Part shown: one piece after another, positions 1-7,595 of the stretch | Layout of the letters: every line of letters begins with the position of its first letter | Position numbering within the stretch: position 1 is the stretch's first letter | Assembly: GCF_937997465.1 (NCBI RefSeq) | Contig: NZ_CALKTQ010000119.1 | Location: 1-8,691, forward strand | Length of the DNA stretch: 8,691 nucleotides | Source: an uncultured Campylobacter sp. | GTDB lineage: Bacteria; Campylobacterota; Campylobacteria; Campylobacterales; Campylobacteraceae | Reading direction: 5' to 3' | Notes under the pieces: model-generated | Databases searched by the model: none | The model's input: the letters and a program-made list of their open reading frames with translations, nothing else | Told to the model about the DNA's origin: nothing | Made by a program: the position numbers and the translations under genes

Positions 1-476
1 TTTAACACGTCCTCGCCGCTTGCTTCGATATAGCCGTAGCCCGTATTTGCCTCCGCAGGCTTGATACTAAATGTAACCAAAAACCCCTGTTTCGCAAGCT
101 CGTGCGCGCGCAAGACGCTGTTTTTATACGCCGCCTCATCTCTAATGAGATGATCACTCGGCGTTACGAAAACGATCTCCTCGGCCTTTAAGCTCAAACA
201 CGCAAGCGCGATCGCAGGAGCCGTATTTCTGCCAACGGGCTCGAGAAGAAATTTTACGCCGCGCGCGCCTAGAGCCTCAAGCTGATCAAGCGCCAAAAAA
301 TACTGCTGCTCATTCGAGACGACGAGCGTGCGCTCGCATAGCGGAAAATTTCGCTCGTAGCTCATCATAAAAAGCGAGCGGTCGCTGAAGAGGCGCACGA
401 ACTGCTTCGGCATAAGCGTACGGCTGATCGGCCACAGCCTCGTGCCGCTGCCGCCGCTTAGGATTAGATTAGTCAT
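1..476 (-). CDS. manC: Mannose-1-phosphate guanylyltransferase (GDP-mannose pyrophosphorylase), N-terminal part
   Basis: Converts mannose-1-phosphate and GTP to GDP-mannose in the cytoplasm, the activated donor for mannose and for sugars derived from it. Only the first 158 codons are visible; the gene runs off the left edge. My translation from the ATG at 476 starts MTNLILSGGSGTRLWPISR, followed by MPKQF: the nucleotide-binding signature GGSGTRLWP and the PKQ motif of this family. Further family motifs follow in order: EPVGRNTAPAIALA, VTPSDHLI and NTGYGYIE. Because the C-terminus is missing, one cannot tell whether it is a single-domain enzyme or the two-domain form with a mannose-6-phosphate isomerase cupin (ManC/AlgA/WbpW type). 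The start overlaps the end of the preceding glycosyltransferase by 8 bases (ATGACTAA), with an AAGGA site 8 bases upstream, so translation is probably coupled. It is much richer in G+C than the preceding gene and may belong to the older host background. Confidence 0.95.
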   Translation of the reverse strand, partial: MTNLILSGGSGTRLWPISRTLMPKQFVRLFSDRSLFMMSYERNFPLCERTLVVSNEQQYFLALDQLEALGARGVKFLLEPVGRNTAPAIALACLSLKAEEIVFVTPSDHLIRDEAAYKNSVLRAHELAKQGFLVTFSIKPAEANTGYGYIEASGEDVL

Positions 477-1575
477 TTAGGCCGTCCTTAAATTCCTCAT
501 ATTTTTTCTCGACGTAGCTTTTGATCTCGGCCTCAAATCTCTCTTTTGAAAATTTTAGAGCATTTTTTCTGATGGCTATAGGATCAAATTTATCTATATT
601 TATTTCAAATTTATTAATTGCATCTATAAGCTCATGCACATTTTGATTATAAAAATAAACGCCTGTTTGCATGTCTACAATAGTCTCTTTTGTGCCGCCT
701 CTTCCCAAGCAAATCACAGGTGTGCCACAAGCCTGCGCCTCAACTGGTGCTATACCAAAATCTTCTTCTGCCATAAAAACAAAAGCTTTTGCTCTGCTTA
801 CATAATTGCTGATAGCAATTTTATCCAAAAAACCTACAAATTCAATATTACTATTAGATAAGTTTTTTAAATACTCTCTTTGGCTACCATCGCCGACTAT
901 TATTAGTTTTTTATCTTTTAACACATTAAAGGCCTTCACAATTATATCAAATCTTTTATATGGTTCCAACCTACCAACACTAACATAATATGACTCCTTT
1001 TTTGTTTCTAATCCAAAACTATCAATATCAACTGGCGGATAAATTACTACAGAATCTCTCCCATACCTACTCTCAACCCAAGACTGAACAAACTTTGAGT
1101 TTGATATGATAAAATCAGGTTTTTTTGATGCCTCTATATCAAATTTTTGTAAATACGGTATTATAAATTTAAATATTCTTTTTATTCCGGTAAAGTATAA
1201 ATTTCGTTCTTCCCATATATATTTCAAATTTCTAGCTTGAAAATAAGATATATGTAAAGCTCCTTGGGATGTTACATATTTTGAAATAGCATGCGAAGAG
1301 CTAATTATCAATTTAGTGTCTTGTGGTAATTTTATGCCTTTTATAAAATATGGAAACAAAGGTAAAAAATATCTAAATCTCTTACCAAATAAATTTAATA
1401 AAGTATGGTTGATTTTAGGGATATTTCCATTAAATGTTTTATCAAGATCCTCTTTGCACATTATATTCACAAGAGTGTAGCATTCATCAAATTTAAATAT
1501 TTTATGCAAAGAATTAATGACGCGTTCCGAGCCTGCATATTTATCCAGCCAATCAACAACTAAAATTTTTTTCAT
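469..1575 (-). CDS. GT4-family glycosyltransferase, WbaZ-like probable mannosyltransferase
   Basis: Probable cytoplasmic or membrane-associated retaining glycosyltransferase that adds a sugar, plausibly mannose from GDP-mannose, to a lipid-linked glycan. The 368-residue protein begins MKKILVVDWLDKYAGSERVI, matching the HDWL..GGxERV opening of WbaZ-like GT4 enzymes. The segment LHISYFQARNLKYIWEE (about 107-123) sits where that family has its CHTPMRYxWD motif, but differs from it. The donor-binding half shows VGRLEPYKRFD (about 200-210), VGDG (about 227-230) and EEDFGIAPVEAQACGTPVI (about 270-288), which contains the EX7E pair of GT4 enzymes. A start 12 bases upstream at 1587 would give 372 residues but lacks a ribosome site, whereas GGAG lies 6 bases before the ATG at 1575. 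It overlaps manC by 8 bases, which supports a GDP-mannose donor. Donor and acceptor are inferred from family and neighbourhood only. The body is AT-rich. Confidence 0.85.
   Translation of the reverse strand: MKKILVVDWLDKYAGSERVINSLHKIFKFDECYTLVNIMCKEDLDKTFNGNIPKINHTLLNLFGKRFRYFLPLFPYFIKGIKLPQDTKLIISSSHAISKYVTSQGALHISYFQARNLKYIWEERNLYFTGIKRIFKFIIPYLQKFDIEASKKPDFIISNSKFVQSWVESRYGRDSVVIYPPVDIDSFGLETKKESYYVSVGRLEPYKRFDIIVKAFNVLKDKKLIIVGDGSQREYLKNLSNSNIEFVGFLDKIAISNYVSRAKAFVFMAEEDFGIAPVEAQACGTPVICLGRGGTKETIVDMQTGVYFYNQNVHELIDAINKFEINIDKFDPIAIRKNALKFSKERFEAEIKSYVEKKYEEFKDGLND
485..489 (-). promoter_or_regulatory. Ribosome binding site of manC
   Basis: On the minus strand this reads AAGGA, 8 bases before the manC ATG at 476. 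It lies inside the last codons of the upstream glycosyltransferase, which supports both the chosen start and translational coupling across the 8-base overlap. Confidence 0.7.
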
Positions 1576-1581
1576 ATTAAT

Positions 1582-1585
1582 CTCC
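1582..1585 (-). promoter_or_regulatory. Ribosome binding site deciding the start of the WbaZ-like gene
   Basis: Minus-strand GGAG, 6 bases before the ATG at 1575. It lies within the first codons of the longer reading from the ATG at 1587, so the longer start would place the only good ribosome site inside the gene. No purine-rich site precedes 1587. Confidence 0.6.
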
Positions 1586-1842
1586 ATTTATCATGTATAC
1601 TATTTCACAAATAATCAATTTCTTTTTATAATTTACCCATCCACATCCTTTTACTTTCAGAGTATATATAAGCCAATTCACGTCAATATAATATCACTTT
1701 CATCACGTTTTACTGTGAGCAATTAATTTTATTACAAACCAGAATTCTATTACTCCAAGGCTTAACTTTTTACAAAATCCACAACCTACAATTGGTATAT
1801 AAATTATCTAAAACAATTTATTGACTTTTTTAAAAGCAATCC

Positions 1843-1871
1843 TAAAAAACCATATTGGCAAGATATTTGGT
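1843..1871 (-). terminator. Weak terminator-like hairpin after the MtfB-like gene
   Basis: In the transcript direction the sequence reads ACCA, two unpaired A, TAT, a 7-base loop, then ATA, TGGT running into T6. This 7-pair bulged stem ends directly in a T-tract, about 18 bases after the stop at 1890. A competing perfect 7-base inverted repeat, AAGATAT/ATATCTT (1860-1866 and 1877-1883), overlaps it. The stem is short and AT-rich, so termination would be partial at best. Confidence 0.3.
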
Positions 1872-1889
1872 TGTAGATATCTTTATATT

Positions 1890-2957
1890 TTATAACTTAT
1901 TTACTAAATTTATAATTTTCTGTGCCGATTTCTCCCAGCTGAATCGCTTAATATTTTCAAAACCTTTAGCGCGAAGTTTGTTTTGTAAATCCTTATTATC
2001 TATAACCAATTCTATCTTTGTTTCTATGTCATGAATATTTGTCGGATCAAAATACAAAGCACCGCTACCGCAAATCTCCGGCAAACTCGTAGTTTCCGAA
2101 CACAATACCGGGCAACCACATGCCTGAGCTTCAATTGGTGGAATTCCAAAGCTTTCATATAATGATGGAAAAACAAAAGCGGTCGCATTCTGATAATAAG
2201 CCATTAAGATATTTTCATCATTAATTTGTCCGACAAATCTTACGTATTCGTTACTAGCTATATCGCTTGAACGAAATATTTTTTGATCGCAGCCGCCCAC
2301 TATGTATAATAAAATTTTTTTGTTTTTACTATTAATGTTATTTATAGCTTCAATCAAATTTACTATATTTTTACTCTTAGAGACTGATCCAACATATAAA
2401 ATATATTCTTCAATATTGCCATTAAAAATATTACTTACAATGTTATTTTTACTTCGAACAATATAACTATTATATACAACATCTATATTGCGATGTAAAT
2501 TATATATATTTTTATAGTATGATAATATTTCCTGTTTCGTATAATTACTTACCGTAAAAATGAATTTACTATTTTTTATTATCAACGGAATTAGAAATTT
2601 ATACATATTATGAAATAAAAAAGAATTCCATTCCTTATTTAAAAAAGACAAACTATGTATGACCGTAACTTTATTTTTATAGAATACTGGCGCCATATTG
2701 GCTAAATTTAATAACAATGGGCTCTGTCTCTTTACCAAAAATTCTGGTAATTCCAATTGTTCCCATAGATATCCTTGTAAATTTCCAATACAAATTACAT
2801 CTAGCTCTTTTGCCACATCTATGTGAATTATATTTTTTGGAGCAACGAATCGAATATTATCTTTCAATATCCTTTTAAGCCACAATGAAATTTCAATTGC
2901 GAATCTTTGAACTCCAGTGATATTTTGAGTTAAAAACCTAGCATTCACAAACAGCAT
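1890..2957 (-). CDS. GT4-family glycosyltransferase, MtfB-like
   Basis: Probable retaining glycosyltransferase, 355 residues, acting at the cytoplasmic face of the inner membrane on a lipid-linked glycan. It opens with VNARFLTQNITGVQRFAIEI (4-23), the N-terminal pattern of MtfB-like GT4 enzymes, some of which are mannosyltransferases of O-antigen mannans. FTVSNYTKQEIL (134-145) is the usual inter-domain segment of this group. The donor-binding half has YVGSVSKSKNIVNLIEA (188-204), where most relatives read PRKN, then FVGQIND (241-247) and YESFGIPPIEAQACGCPVL (267-285), with the EX7E pair at E268 and E276. Length is normal. It starts 23 bases after the preceding gene with a modest TAGGT site 7 bases upstream, so it is probably cotranscribed with the upstream genes. 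Donor is uncertain; GDP-mannose is suggested by manC two genes downstream. Very AT-rich. Confidence 0.85.
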   Translation of the reverse strand: MLFVNARFLTQNITGVQRFAIEISLWLKRILKDNIRFVAPKNIIHIDVAKELDVICIGNLQGYLWEQLELPEFLVKRQSPLLLNLANMAPVFYKNKVTVIHSLSFLNKEWNSFLFHNMYKFLIPLIIKNSKFIFTVSNYTKQEILSYYKNIYNLHRNIDVVYNSYIVRSKNNIVSNIFNGNIEEYILYVGSVSKSKNIVNLIEAINNINSKNKKILLYIVGGCDQKIFRSSDIASNEYVRFVGQINDENILMAYYQNATAFVFPSLYESFGIPPIEAQACGCPVLCSETTSLPEICGSGALYFDPTNIHDIETKIELVIDNKDLQNKLRAKGFENIKRFSWEKSAQKIINLVNKL

Positions 2958-2980
2958 ATCTTATACCTACAATAGAATAT

Positions 2981-4123
2981 TTAATCCACATATATACCGA
3001 TTTCCTTCAAAAAAAATTTTAAGATACAAAACCAAGAAAGTTTCTGCAAATCATATTCTTTACCATGGCTATATTTTATTGCATTGCAAAACTCGTCTTT
3101 TGTATTAACCAAATAAATTATACCACTCATATCTTTAATCTGCTCCCACTCCACGCTAACAACCTTTAATCCGCAAGCTAGATACTCATACATCTTTAGC
3201 GGATTTATACTATTTACTAAATCAGGATAATCCTTAACATTAAAAGGAATAATACCCACCTGCGAATTATATAAAAACGCGGGGATTTTATCATACGATA
3301 TAGCTCCCAAAATATGCACGTTTTTTAGCTTTTTGAGTAAAGATAGATCTTTTTGCTCCGGACCTATTATAATAAAACTATAATTTGGCAAATTTTTAGC
3401 GCAGTAATACACTAAATCCACATCAAACCAATCATGTATTGCGCCTACGTAAATTACCCTAGGCTCAGGAATATCTTCAAGCTCCTGCGGCAAAGACCTA
3501 TCTGCCGCTTTAAAGAAATCAAGATCAATGCCATTTGGCACATATTTCATTTTAGATTTATCTTTTATTTGATCGTATTTTTCTTTTAAATTTTTCGCTG
3601 TATAAATGACCGTATCCACCTTGTTCGCGATATTTATCTCGGCTTTAAACTGCGCATCAGAAACTGCATTAAAACCTTTTGAATAATCAGCTATCCTTAA
3701 AATCGATTTTTTATAAGTTATAGTATCTAGCAAAAAACCAAACAATGGGCTATCTAACCACAATATATCAACTTCGCCAAAACCCCGCTCCTTTATAAAA
3801 TTTAGCAAATTCGGGCACGTAAAATTTTGCCAATTATTTAAAACAAAATTCGACGATAAAATCGGCTTATTTTGAGGAGTAAAAATGGAGCGTGGAACAT
3901 AATAAAAAATACCGCCCGCGCTTTCGCCCCCTTTTTTATAAATTCTTTCCCGCTCTTTCAACTCGTTGCTATTTGCAAAAATTTTATGTATCGGCGAGAT
4001 AGGATTTGAGATAAAAAGCACCTCATACCCTAGCTTTTCAAACGCCCTGGCATAGTGATGACTACCGACCTGAAATGGCGAAGTATAGTAATTTGCAACG
4101 GCCATTAAAACTTTTTTAGACAT
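2981..4123 (-). CDS. GT-B glycosyltransferase, GumK/TuaH-like, possible uronosyltransferase
   Basis: Probable glycosyltransferase of 380 residues. The N-terminal half (SPFQVGSHHYARAFEKLGYE at 15-34, then SNPISPIHK at 39-47) resembles the acceptor domain of GumK-like enzymes, which transfer glucuronic acid in xanthan-type polysaccharides. RIADYSKGF (143-151) and YVPNGIDLDFF (194-204) lead into the donor half with VIYVGAIHDWFDVDLV (223-238), a pattern shared with TuaH of teichuronic acid synthesis. NPLKMYEYLACGLKVV (307-322) is the donor-site loop; the classic GT4 EX7E pair is absent. There is no signal peptide or membrane segment. The start overlaps the lyase gene by 8 bases (ATGTCTAA), with GGGAAG 10 bases upstream, indicating coupled translation. 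Glycosyltransferase is secure; the uronic acid donor is inferred from distant resemblance and from the adjacent lyase-family gene. Confidence 0.8.
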   Translation of the reverse strand: MSKKVLMAVANYYTSPFQVGSHHYARAFEKLGYEVLFISNPISPIHKIFANSNELKERERIYKKGGESAGGIFYYVPRSIFTPQNKPILSSNFVLNNWQNFTCPNLLNFIKERGFGEVDILWLDSPLFGFLLDTITYKKSILRIADYSKGFNAVSDAQFKAEINIANKVDTVIYTAKNLKEKYDQIKDKSKMKYVPNGIDLDFFKAADRSLPQELEDIPEPRVIYVGAIHDWFDVDLVYYCAKNLPNYSFIIIGPEQKDLSLLKKLKNVHILGAISYDKIPAFLYNSQVGIIPFNVKDYPDLVNSINPLKMYEYLACGLKVVSVEWEQIKDMSGIIYLVNTKDEFCNAIKYSHGKEYDLQKLSWFCILKFFLKEIGIYVD

Positions 4124-6203
4124 TTTTCATCAACTTCCCATATCCATTCGAATATAACTCAAATTTACTATAATAAAATTCCCTATTTGCCATATCGACA
4201 ATCTCTAACCCGTTCTCTTTTATCTCAAATTTTCTAATAATTTTTACGCCTTTATATTCTGCGGCGAGGCTTATAAAATTTTCTCCAAAATCTATCACCT
4301 CGCATCTACACTCTGCAAACATTCCAAATAATCCTATCGCTCCCTCGCCCCAACTATTTTGTTCCAAATCGCCTATAATCGGCACGTTGTGTGCCTTGAC
4401 ACTTCTAAATTCATTTCTTCTGCCGGGGAGCGGCGTATAAAGATATGAACCTGGATCTCTTGCTATATCCAGCCCGTCTATCCACAGCTCGTAGCTCAGC
4501 TTATCGTTGTGCGTATGTCCGCCGTGACCCTTTTGCCCAAGCGGCGTAGCGCAGACGGCGAGGTAAAATTTGCTGGATTTAAAGATAAAAATTCCGCTGT
4601 CCGGATAAAATAGTTTTTTGATCTCTTGCGAACTCGCAATTTTAAATTCCATGCTTTTTCGGTGCGGCAATTCGCTAAATTTCACGCCCGAAGCGACCTG
4701 GCTCTTATATGTTTTATCTCCTGTTTGCAGCGTGCGCCCGGCAAGAGATCGAGCAAAACTCCTCTCAAAGCGCATATCGTTTTTAAATATCTCGTCGTCA
4801 AAAATCCCGCCCATGCAGCTAATTAGCGCCGAGTGATTTAAGATATTTTCATCCCAAAACGGCTCGTTATCGCCCGCAAAGCCGCTTAAATTTAGATATT
4901 TTCGTACGGCCTGTTCGTTGCTCAAAAACTCGCCGTTTGGGCTAAATTTAAAAAATCTGCCGCTGTCGTTATCGCCGAATTGCGGCACTTCGCCGTTTGG
5001 CTTTGTAATGTCGGCAGTAAACCTGCCGATTTTATACAGCCTGTCTGCGAACCACTGCGGCAGCGCTATTTGTCCGTTTAAAATTTTAAATTCCTGCTCG
5101 TTTGGCGGCATGAGTTTTGGCTTTTTGCGCCAAAGCTTTGCGTCGTAATTTTTTAGCGATGAAATTTTTTCACTTTTTAGACCCAGTATCAGAGCCGTGG
5201 CATATGCCATTAGCTCACCGCCTAGACGGTGATAGCTCGTAGAACTCTCAAAATTGCCGCCGTCTTCGTAAAATTCCTTTTTCATTTCACAGGTTATCTC
5301 TTGCACGGCAAACGCCAGCCACGCGTCCGTCTCGCCGCCGCCGTCCAAATAAGCGCACGCAAATAGCAGGCCCACGATGTCGCTTAGATAGTGATTTGAC
5401 GTAAGATGCGGCGAATATTCCAGATTATTTACGATATGAAGCGCATGCTCGTAGACGCTATTTGAAAAGGTCTGCTTGAAATTTTGATCTAAAATTCCGC
5501 CCTCATCCATCTGGCAAAACATATCGTAAGCCGCCAGCATATTAGCGACCCTGATGCTCACGTCCATCGTACAGGTCCAATTTACGCCCATTCTAGGCGG
5601 ATTGTTGCGGATAAAATCTAAAATTTGGTTTTTAAATTCTTTTAAATTTTGCTCTTTCAGACTCGGATCCGCCATCGCAAAAATAGCAAGCTGCGGCATG
5701 TGCTGAAGCCTCGCAAGCTCCCACGGCACCTTTATATCGCTACCAGGTTTATGGGCTATGCGCTGATCTTTGTACCATTTTTTTTCATCCCACCGAAAGC
5801 CGCTTTTAAAATCCTTTTGCCAATCAATCGGCTCGTAGCCCTCTAGCGCGTTTGCGGGCGCTGCGACGTTCATATCGTATTTGTAGCCCTCAAGCCCGAG
5901 CGCCGCGCTATCATAGCTATTTTTCACCCACCCGCTACCGAGCAGATCAAATTTATGATCGATGTACATTTTGGATAGATATCTTGCGACATCCGGATCG
6001 ATATTTGACAGGTAGAGTTCTTTTGTATTTATGTAGCTAGTTTTTATGATCGGAACATTAAAATTTGTGCGGGCACCCTTTTTCATATATGTCCACTTTT
6101 GAATGCGATCATTAATCTTTTTAAATACCTTAAAAAATATTTTTTTAATCACCTCTCCAAAACCAATAACTTTTATCTTTTTAAAATAGTATGATAACAT
6201 CAT
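4116..6203 (-). CDS. Heparinase II/III-family polysaccharide lyase-like protein
   Basis: A 695-residue protein with the two-domain plan of heparinase II/III and related uronate lyases: an alpha-helical toroid (roughly 150-400) followed by a beta-sandwich domain (roughly 500-690). Toroid landmarks are NWTCTMDVSIRVANML (208-223), SPHLTSNHYLSD (264-275) and FESSTSYHRLGGELM (318-332). QFGDNDSGRF (408-417) is a linker motif. The C-terminal domain has KGHGGHTHNDKLSYEL (558-573), DPGSYLY (583-589) and FRSVKAHN (599-606). N270, Y324 and a histidine of the HGGHTH cluster match in position the Asn/Tyr/His catalytic set known from heparinase III. Such enzymes cleave uronic-acid glycans by beta-elimination. 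The N-terminus is basic and amphipathic with no signal peptide, so it looks cytoplasmic or membrane-peripheral, unlike secreted lyases. The start overlaps the flippase stop by 4 bases; TAGGT lies 8 bases upstream. It is GC-richer than its upstream neighbour. Substrate is unknown, and a role in modification rather than degradation is possible. Confidence 0.88.
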   Translation of the reverse strand: MMLSYYFKKIKVIGFGEVIKKIFFKVFKKINDRIQKWTYMKKGARTNFNVPIIKTSYINTKELYLSNIDPDVARYLSKMYIDHKFDLLGSGWVKNSYDSAALGLEGYKYDMNVAAPANALEGYEPIDWQKDFKSGFRWDEKKWYKDQRIAHKPGSDIKVPWELARLQHMPQLAIFAMADPSLKEQNLKEFKNQILDFIRNNPPRMGVNWTCTMDVSIRVANMLAAYDMFCQMDEGGILDQNFKQTFSNSVYEHALHIVNNLEYSPHLTSNHYLSDIVGLLFACAYLDGGGETDAWLAFAVQEITCEMKKEFYEDGGNFESSTSYHRLGGELMAYATALILGLKSEKISSLKNYDAKLWRKKPKLMPPNEQEFKILNGQIALPQWFADRLYKIGRFTADITKPNGEVPQFGDNDSGRFFKFSPNGEFLSNEQAVRKYLNLSGFAGDNEPFWDENILNHSALISCMGGIFDDEIFKNDMRFERSFARSLAGRTLQTGDKTYKSQVASGVKFSELPHRKSMEFKIASSQEIKKLFYPDSGIFIFKSSKFYLAVCATPLGQKGHGGHTHNDKLSYELWIDGLDIARDPGSYLYTPLPGRRNEFRSVKAHNVPIIGDLEQNSWGEGAIGLFGMFAECRCEVIDFGENFISLAAEYKGVKIIRKFEIKENGLEIVDMANREFYYSKFELYSNGYGKLMKNV

Positions 6204-7591
6204 TTTGCTATACCTATAAATGACTTTTTAAGCACGAAGGATAGTCTCAGCGCATATAATATAAACAGCAACAAACATATAAAAATTTTATCCAACATTC
6301 TAAAATCATAAAAACTCTTTAAAAAAAAGATTATACATGGGATAATTAGTTGAACACAAAAAGGCAAGTAGCCTATAAAAAATTTTGGCTTTATCATTTT
6401 TGCAACAATTAAAAAAGATAAAAAATTTACGAACGAAATAAATGCAACAGAATAAATAAGTATTAAAAAATTAGAAAAATAAGAGCTTATGGTTAATGTA
6501 GCTATAGAAAGAGCACATACAGAAATTTCTATATAAGAGCAATACTGATTTTTGCTAGAAATATTTATATTTAAAGCCAATATTCTGGAAATAATATAAA
6601 AATACCCACTAATCAAAAAAGCCAACAGAGAATTTTTAAATTCTATATACTTTGCGCCGGCGAATATTGATATAATCTGTTCAGAAAATATAATAAAAAT
6701 GGACATTAAAAAACCAAATAATAATATTATTATAAAAAACATTCTTTGGTAAGATATGAAAAAATTATTATCGGCATAATGCTTAAAAAACTTTTGTGAA
6801 AAAAACAAATAAAAAGGCTCAAATAATAAAAATAACATTGATGCCATTTTTTGATAGACAAAAAATGTGCCAATCAAATTTTGATTAAATGAAAAAATAT
6901 TCATGATGATTTGTGGTGCAAAAGAGGTTAAATATACACAAAGATTTCCAGGTAATATTTTTAATGAAAAAGCGGATATCTCTCGAATTATATTAAAATC
7001 TATACAAAACCTCCACCGCCTAACAATTAAGATACATACTGTAATATATGAAAAAAGCATAGAATATATAATATATTTTGAATCTATTGAATTATTAAAA
7101 ATACTTTTTAATAAGAAAAAGTAAAAAACAGTAAAAATAACTTTTAACGCAACAATTATGCCATAATGGAAATCTTGTTCTAAGAATCTTTTTTTACATT
7201 GCATTAGATATAATATAACATCAAAAAATGATAACAATATAAAAGCGAAAAATAGTAAAAAATCTAAATTTAAGAAATATTTTAAGATAGCGATAAAAAT
7301 AAAGCCAAACGCGATATGCAATATAAAAGTAAAATTTATAATGCTAAAGAAAAGCTTGTCCTGTTTTATATTATCATTATATTCATAATAATACTTTGTG
7401 TATCCGGATTTTATCTCTAATGAGCAAAAAAAGGATGCGAAGGTATAAACTATTATATACATATTATATCTTCCCATTTCGCTCACACTAAAATAATGTG
7501 CCAAATATGAGAAGAATATTACATTCGTCCCTTTTTCGAGGATTAAAAAAAATATATATATCGATACTGTTCTAAAAGATCTATTTAACAT
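6200..7591 (-). CDS. Wzx-type polysaccharide flippase (oligosaccharide flippase family)
   Basis: Polytopic inner-membrane protein that probably flips the undecaprenyl-linked repeat unit to the periplasm. The 463-residue sequence is dominated by hydrophobic segments; I count about 12 to 14 possible membrane helices. Length, helix number, the N-terminal pattern LEKGTNVIFFSYLAHYFSVSEMGRY and operon position fit the Wzx branch of the MVF/MATE-like superfamily, which is recognised more by topology than by strict motifs. The start is uncertain. The ATG at 7591 lies 4 bases after the stop of the FemAB-like gene with only a poor ribosome site. An in-frame TTG at 7633 would add 14 polar residues and overlap the upstream gene by 38 bases, also without a clear ribosome site. 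I prefer the ATG. The stop overlaps the lyase start (ATGATG). It is among the most AT-rich genes here, as expected for a locus-specific flippase. Confidence 0.85.
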   Translation of the reverse strand: MLNRSFRTVSIYIFFLILEKGTNVIFFSYLAHYFSVSEMGRYNMYIIVYTFASFFCSLEIKSGYTKYYYEYNDNIKQDKLFFSIINFTFILHIAFGFIFIAILKYFLNLDFLLFFAFILLSFFDVILYLMQCKKRFLEQDFHYGIIVALKVIFTVFYFFLLKSIFNNSIDSKYIIYSMLFSYITVCILIVRRWRFCIDFNIIREISAFSLKILPGNLCVYLTSFAPQIIMNIFSFNQNLIGTFFVYQKMASMLFLLFEPFYLFFSQKFFKHYADNNFFISYQRMFFIIILLFGFLMSIFIIFSEQIISIFAGAKYIEFKNSLLAFLISGYFYIISRILALNINISSKNQYCSYIEISVCALSIATLTISSYFSNFLILIYSVAFISFVNFLSFLIVAKMIKPKFFIGYLPFCVQLIIPCIIFFLKSFYDFRMLDKIFICLLLFILYALRLSFVLKKSFIGIAK

Positions 7592-7595
7592 TTCT

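Larger units (their letters stand above)
1576..1889. other. Intergenic gap, AT-rich, no convincing gene
   Basis: This 314-base stretch is the only sizeable non-coding gap in the window. On the minus strand one frame is open for 34 codons between stops (in ATA...ACG TGA), then for 39 codons ending in TAA just before the next gene. Neither has a good start with a ribosome site or a recognisable product, and both lengths are unremarkable at this base composition. Promoter-like pieces are present but poorly spaced: TTGACG (about 1681-1686 on the minus strand) is followed by TATACT after only 14 bases, and TATAAA lies at about 1625-1630. A promoter for the WbaZ-like gene and manC is plausible here but cannot be placed with confidence. 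A weak terminator-like hairpin lies at its upstream end. Confidence 0.6.

Noticed and set aside
1675..1686. TTGACG/TATACT pair (minus strand) as a sigma-70 promoter
   Set aside because: The spacer is only 14 bases, too short for a standard promoter, so no promoter was called there.
1517..1726. Plus-strand open frame of 69 codons crossing the start of the WbaZ-like gene
   Set aside because: It overlaps the beginning of a confident gene in antisense, has no ribosome site support or family resemblance, and is of low complexity.
3009..3016. Run of eight A (T8 on the minus strand) near the end of the GumK/TuaH-like gene
   Set aside because: Runs of seven or eight A/T are common in this AT-rich DNA. 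The frame continues to a normal stop, and slippage here would alter only the last few residues.
3931..3936. A6G5 homopolymer (minus strand) in the GumK/TuaH-like gene as a phase-variation tract
   Set aside because: Campylobacter phase-variable tracts are usually G runs of about eight or more. Five G are too few, the frame is intact, and the A-run is not in the register of a -1 slippery heptamer.
5777..5784. A8 run (minus strand) in the lyase gene as a possible frameshift site
   Set aside because: It simply encodes Glu-Lys-Lys codons in an open frame, with no alternative product visible.
4618..6040. Plus-strand open frames of 60-76 codons opposite the lyase gene
   Set aside because: They are antisense to a well-supported 695-residue protein, have no recognisable motifs or spacing, and fit chance open frames opposite a GC-richer gene.
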